From contig PMYF01000079.1 of assembly GCA_003171295.1 (NCBI GenBank), positions 1 through 7,616 on the forward strand: a DNA stretch of 7,616 nt, in the 5' to 3' direction. Below are positions 7,301-7,616 of the stretch, one piece after another. A program made the translations under genes and the position numbers. A model generated the notes under the pieces. It worked only from the letters and a program-made list of their open reading frames with translations, was not told where the DNA came from and made no database searches. This DNA is from Acidobacteriota bacterium (lineage in GTDB: Bacteria; Acidobacteriota; Terriglobia; UBA7540). Every line of letters starts with the position of its first letter. Position 1 is the first letter of the stretch.

Positions 7301-7311
7301 GGAGTAGACAT
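4303..7311 (-). CDS. trlF: TrlF family AAA-like ATPase with N-terminal PHP-like domain
   Basis: This 1002-residue protein combines a PHP phosphoesterase-like domain with an ABC/SMC-type ATPase. That architecture is known as the TrlF family, which I recall as being found beside type I restriction genes; its biochemical role is not established to my knowledge. Residues 18-310 look PHP-like: WRKWDL at 21-26, AITNHN at 90-95, FPGVE at 125-129, H137, H215 and SDAHS at 276-280. Walker A is GGRGSGKS (355-362). Residues about 480-770 are charged, Glu/Gln/Leu-rich and probably coiled coil. The ABC signature is LSPGQ (870-874), Walker B is LIIDQPEENLD (894-904) and the switch histidine is H930. The first PHP metal motif, normally DLHxHT, reads DLQGCT at 25-30, so metal binding may be altered. 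The ATG at 7311 follows the hsdS stop by 12 bases with only a weak AGG-type ribosome site. Local GC falls to about 35-40% near 4560-4740, unlike the left half of the window. Family assignment is strong; function (nucleic-acid sensing or cleavage driven by ATP) is inference. Confidence 0.88.
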   Translation of the reverse strand: MSTPTSPQPFEPSPLSRGSIWRKWDLQGCTNHYCNYGGLNLQPAQLELLATLTGLAKDQINSDHRTVSDDEFARLYVEYLAHCTDLAVVAITNHNTGRGIQAIMDFLHTKAREDANPRYRELHIFPGVEIGVSDKCHILIVFNPSTKNTNKYQYDQNGQVTRELNWDEYVERFLDAIGVPPQRFDRGKPASSTTLSTCQILELHEDWEFLPVFPHIDQGDGWYKELPENLRKESFRHPVFGIVDVKTVGGNTDLGRILAGQKGEYGSKVCAQVETSDAHSIGQIGSRFTWIKADTTFAGLRQILFEPTERVHVGDSPLALKRPHEVIKSVRVTSAPDWFEPVEIPLNSDLVAVIGGRGSGKSALVEVIALAAGSERFNQSDYTKESFLAKACKKTPGNPNPLIGSKVELVWQSGDVDPVEVLYPLRQPRSPEKAKYLPQKFVERLCDPENPTEIQHEMERVIFQRLDPKDRQGASSFQELRQIITQKINLKEKKLRQSIQLLNQRIAEARIRIATQSEKQAELERKPLELKRLDESKPDLPPESQADVAELDRLRSVRNQIEQQVSSRHEQLSALEALATRIDLFAEDVEAYNADVSLQLEALGLGEQAESFRVQMPPSAKAILKTRSASLRDEISWLELGQADQAISSLASLDAQLDTVSNRLQLSQTKRAAFEKYQTERQTVGNTITSLQQEIKEIAEVVQPRLATDTADRLERYLDVFDVLQEERQTLEGLYTPLRAVLQAGSDVDKKLTFASRINADLTKQNQQGLSELLDRTRRGRYREEAALGNALKEFFRRIEESEFRRDEARAIASDLYQSFLSDAEGNPLRITEQLRKGKVERDFDDWFFSTELYSVSYSIKFDNKDLELLSPGQKGIVLLLLYLEIEQEDSRPLIIDQPEENLDNISIYDNLIQYFRKRKRSRQIITITHNPNLVVNTDAEQVIVADFDGTRSPRIEYRSGALENTVMPDGSLGIRHDVCRILEGGAEAFRRREQKYSLPPI

Positions 7312-7323
7312 ACACTTTGCCTG

Positions 7324-7616
7324 CTAGACACCGCCGGAGAAGGCTCTGGAGAGGATGAAGGGCATGAGAGCGTCGAGCTCTTTCGACGTCTCCGCTTGGA
7401 GCTTCTTCAGGGAGTTGACGTTGGCTTGGAGGCCGTCGAGGTACCCGACGATCTGACCTTGCTCTTTGAGAGGCGGTACTGGAACTTGGAATTGCCTGAT
7501 AGTCTTCAACCCCAGATCGGCCATTCCGGAACCACGTATCCCTGATACAGCTTGGCCCTGGATGAAGGGTGAGATAATCATCCAGTACAAAAATCGGCTC
7601 TCCGCGAGAATTCGTA
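7324..7616 (-). CDS. hsdS: Type I restriction-modification specificity subunit HsdS, C-terminal part (5' end outside window)
   Basis: HsdS is the DNA-recognition subunit of type I restriction-modification enzymes. It pairs with HsdM to methylate, and with HsdR to restrict. Only about 97 C-terminal residues are visible; the reading frame is open to the window edge, so the gene starts beyond 7616. The visible part matches the end of a target recognition domain followed by the conserved spacer helix. It has a GSGMADLGLKTI-like segment, then the hallmark VPVPPLKEQ motif, then a helix (QIVGYLDGLQANVNSLKKLQ) that in this family packs against HsdM, and a short tail ending SRAFSGGV. The TAG stop lies 12 bases before the next gene, which implies co-transcription. 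A TTG codon at 7590 is in frame but is not the start, because HsdS homology (ILAESRFLYW) continues upstream of it. A MAD5-type HsdS of a methylation-associated defence system is an alternative label. Confidence 0.9.
   Translation of the reverse strand, partial: RILAESRFLYWMIISPFIQGQAVSGIRGSGMADLGLKTIRQFQVPVPPLKEQGQIVGYLDGLQANVNSLKKLQAETSKELDALMPFILSRAFSGGV

Noticed and set aside
1..7616. Search for CRISPR repeats, insertion-sequence ends, attachment sites, tRNA or rRNA
   Set aside because: No regularly spaced repeats, transposase frames, paired terminal inverted repeats or tRNA-like cloverleaf sequence were seen on reading both strands.

Overview
The window holds one tightly packed, single-strand gene block. 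Every supported gene lies on the minus strand, so transcription runs from position 7616 towards position 1. Gaps between genes are mostly 2-40 bases. There is one ATGA stop/start overlap, no rRNA or tRNA, no CRISPR array, and no intergenic stretch large enough for an obvious internal promoter. The operon promoter should lie upstream of the window (beyond 7616). The DNA is mostly GC-rich with Shine-Dalgarno type starts, so it comes from a bacterium, but I cannot assign a taxon. Composition is uneven. The right half (the large ATPase, about 4303-7311) has stretches near 35-40% GC, while parts of the left half reach about 70%. This fits a defence island built from modules of different origin.

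In transcription order the layout is: (1) the C-terminal end of a type I restriction specificity subunit, HsdS (7324-7616, cut by the window edge); (2) a 1002-residue TrlF-type protein with an N-terminal PHP-like domain and a split ABC/SMC-like ATPase interrupted by coiled coil (4303-7311); (3) a 193-residue protein with a HEPN-like RNxxxH motif (3683-4264); (4) a DUF5615-type PIN-like protein (3201-3659); (5) a very small ORF (3058-3198); (6) an 84-residue protein that looks like the N-terminal part of a longer family (2801-3055); (7) an ABC/OLD-like AAA ATPase (1512-2768); (8) a Toprim/DUF4276-like putative nuclease resembling MAD4 of the methylation-associated defence system, overlapping the ATPase gene by ATGA (877-1515); (9) a DUF1828/DUF1829 protein (101-865). 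Positions 1-100 hold no gene I can support.

The best reading is the accessory part of a type I restriction-modification or MADS-like antiphage locus. A DNA methyltransferase (HsdM-like) and the rest of HsdS should lie upstream, and possibly a restriction subunit lies further downstream. HsdS would give sequence recognition. The two ATPases (TrlF-type and OLD-like) would be sensors or motors. The PHP-like, HEPN-like, PIN-like and Toprim-like proteins are candidate effectors acting on DNA or RNA. No HsdR, HsdM, kinase or helicase gene is visible here, so how the parts cooperate is inference from synteny.
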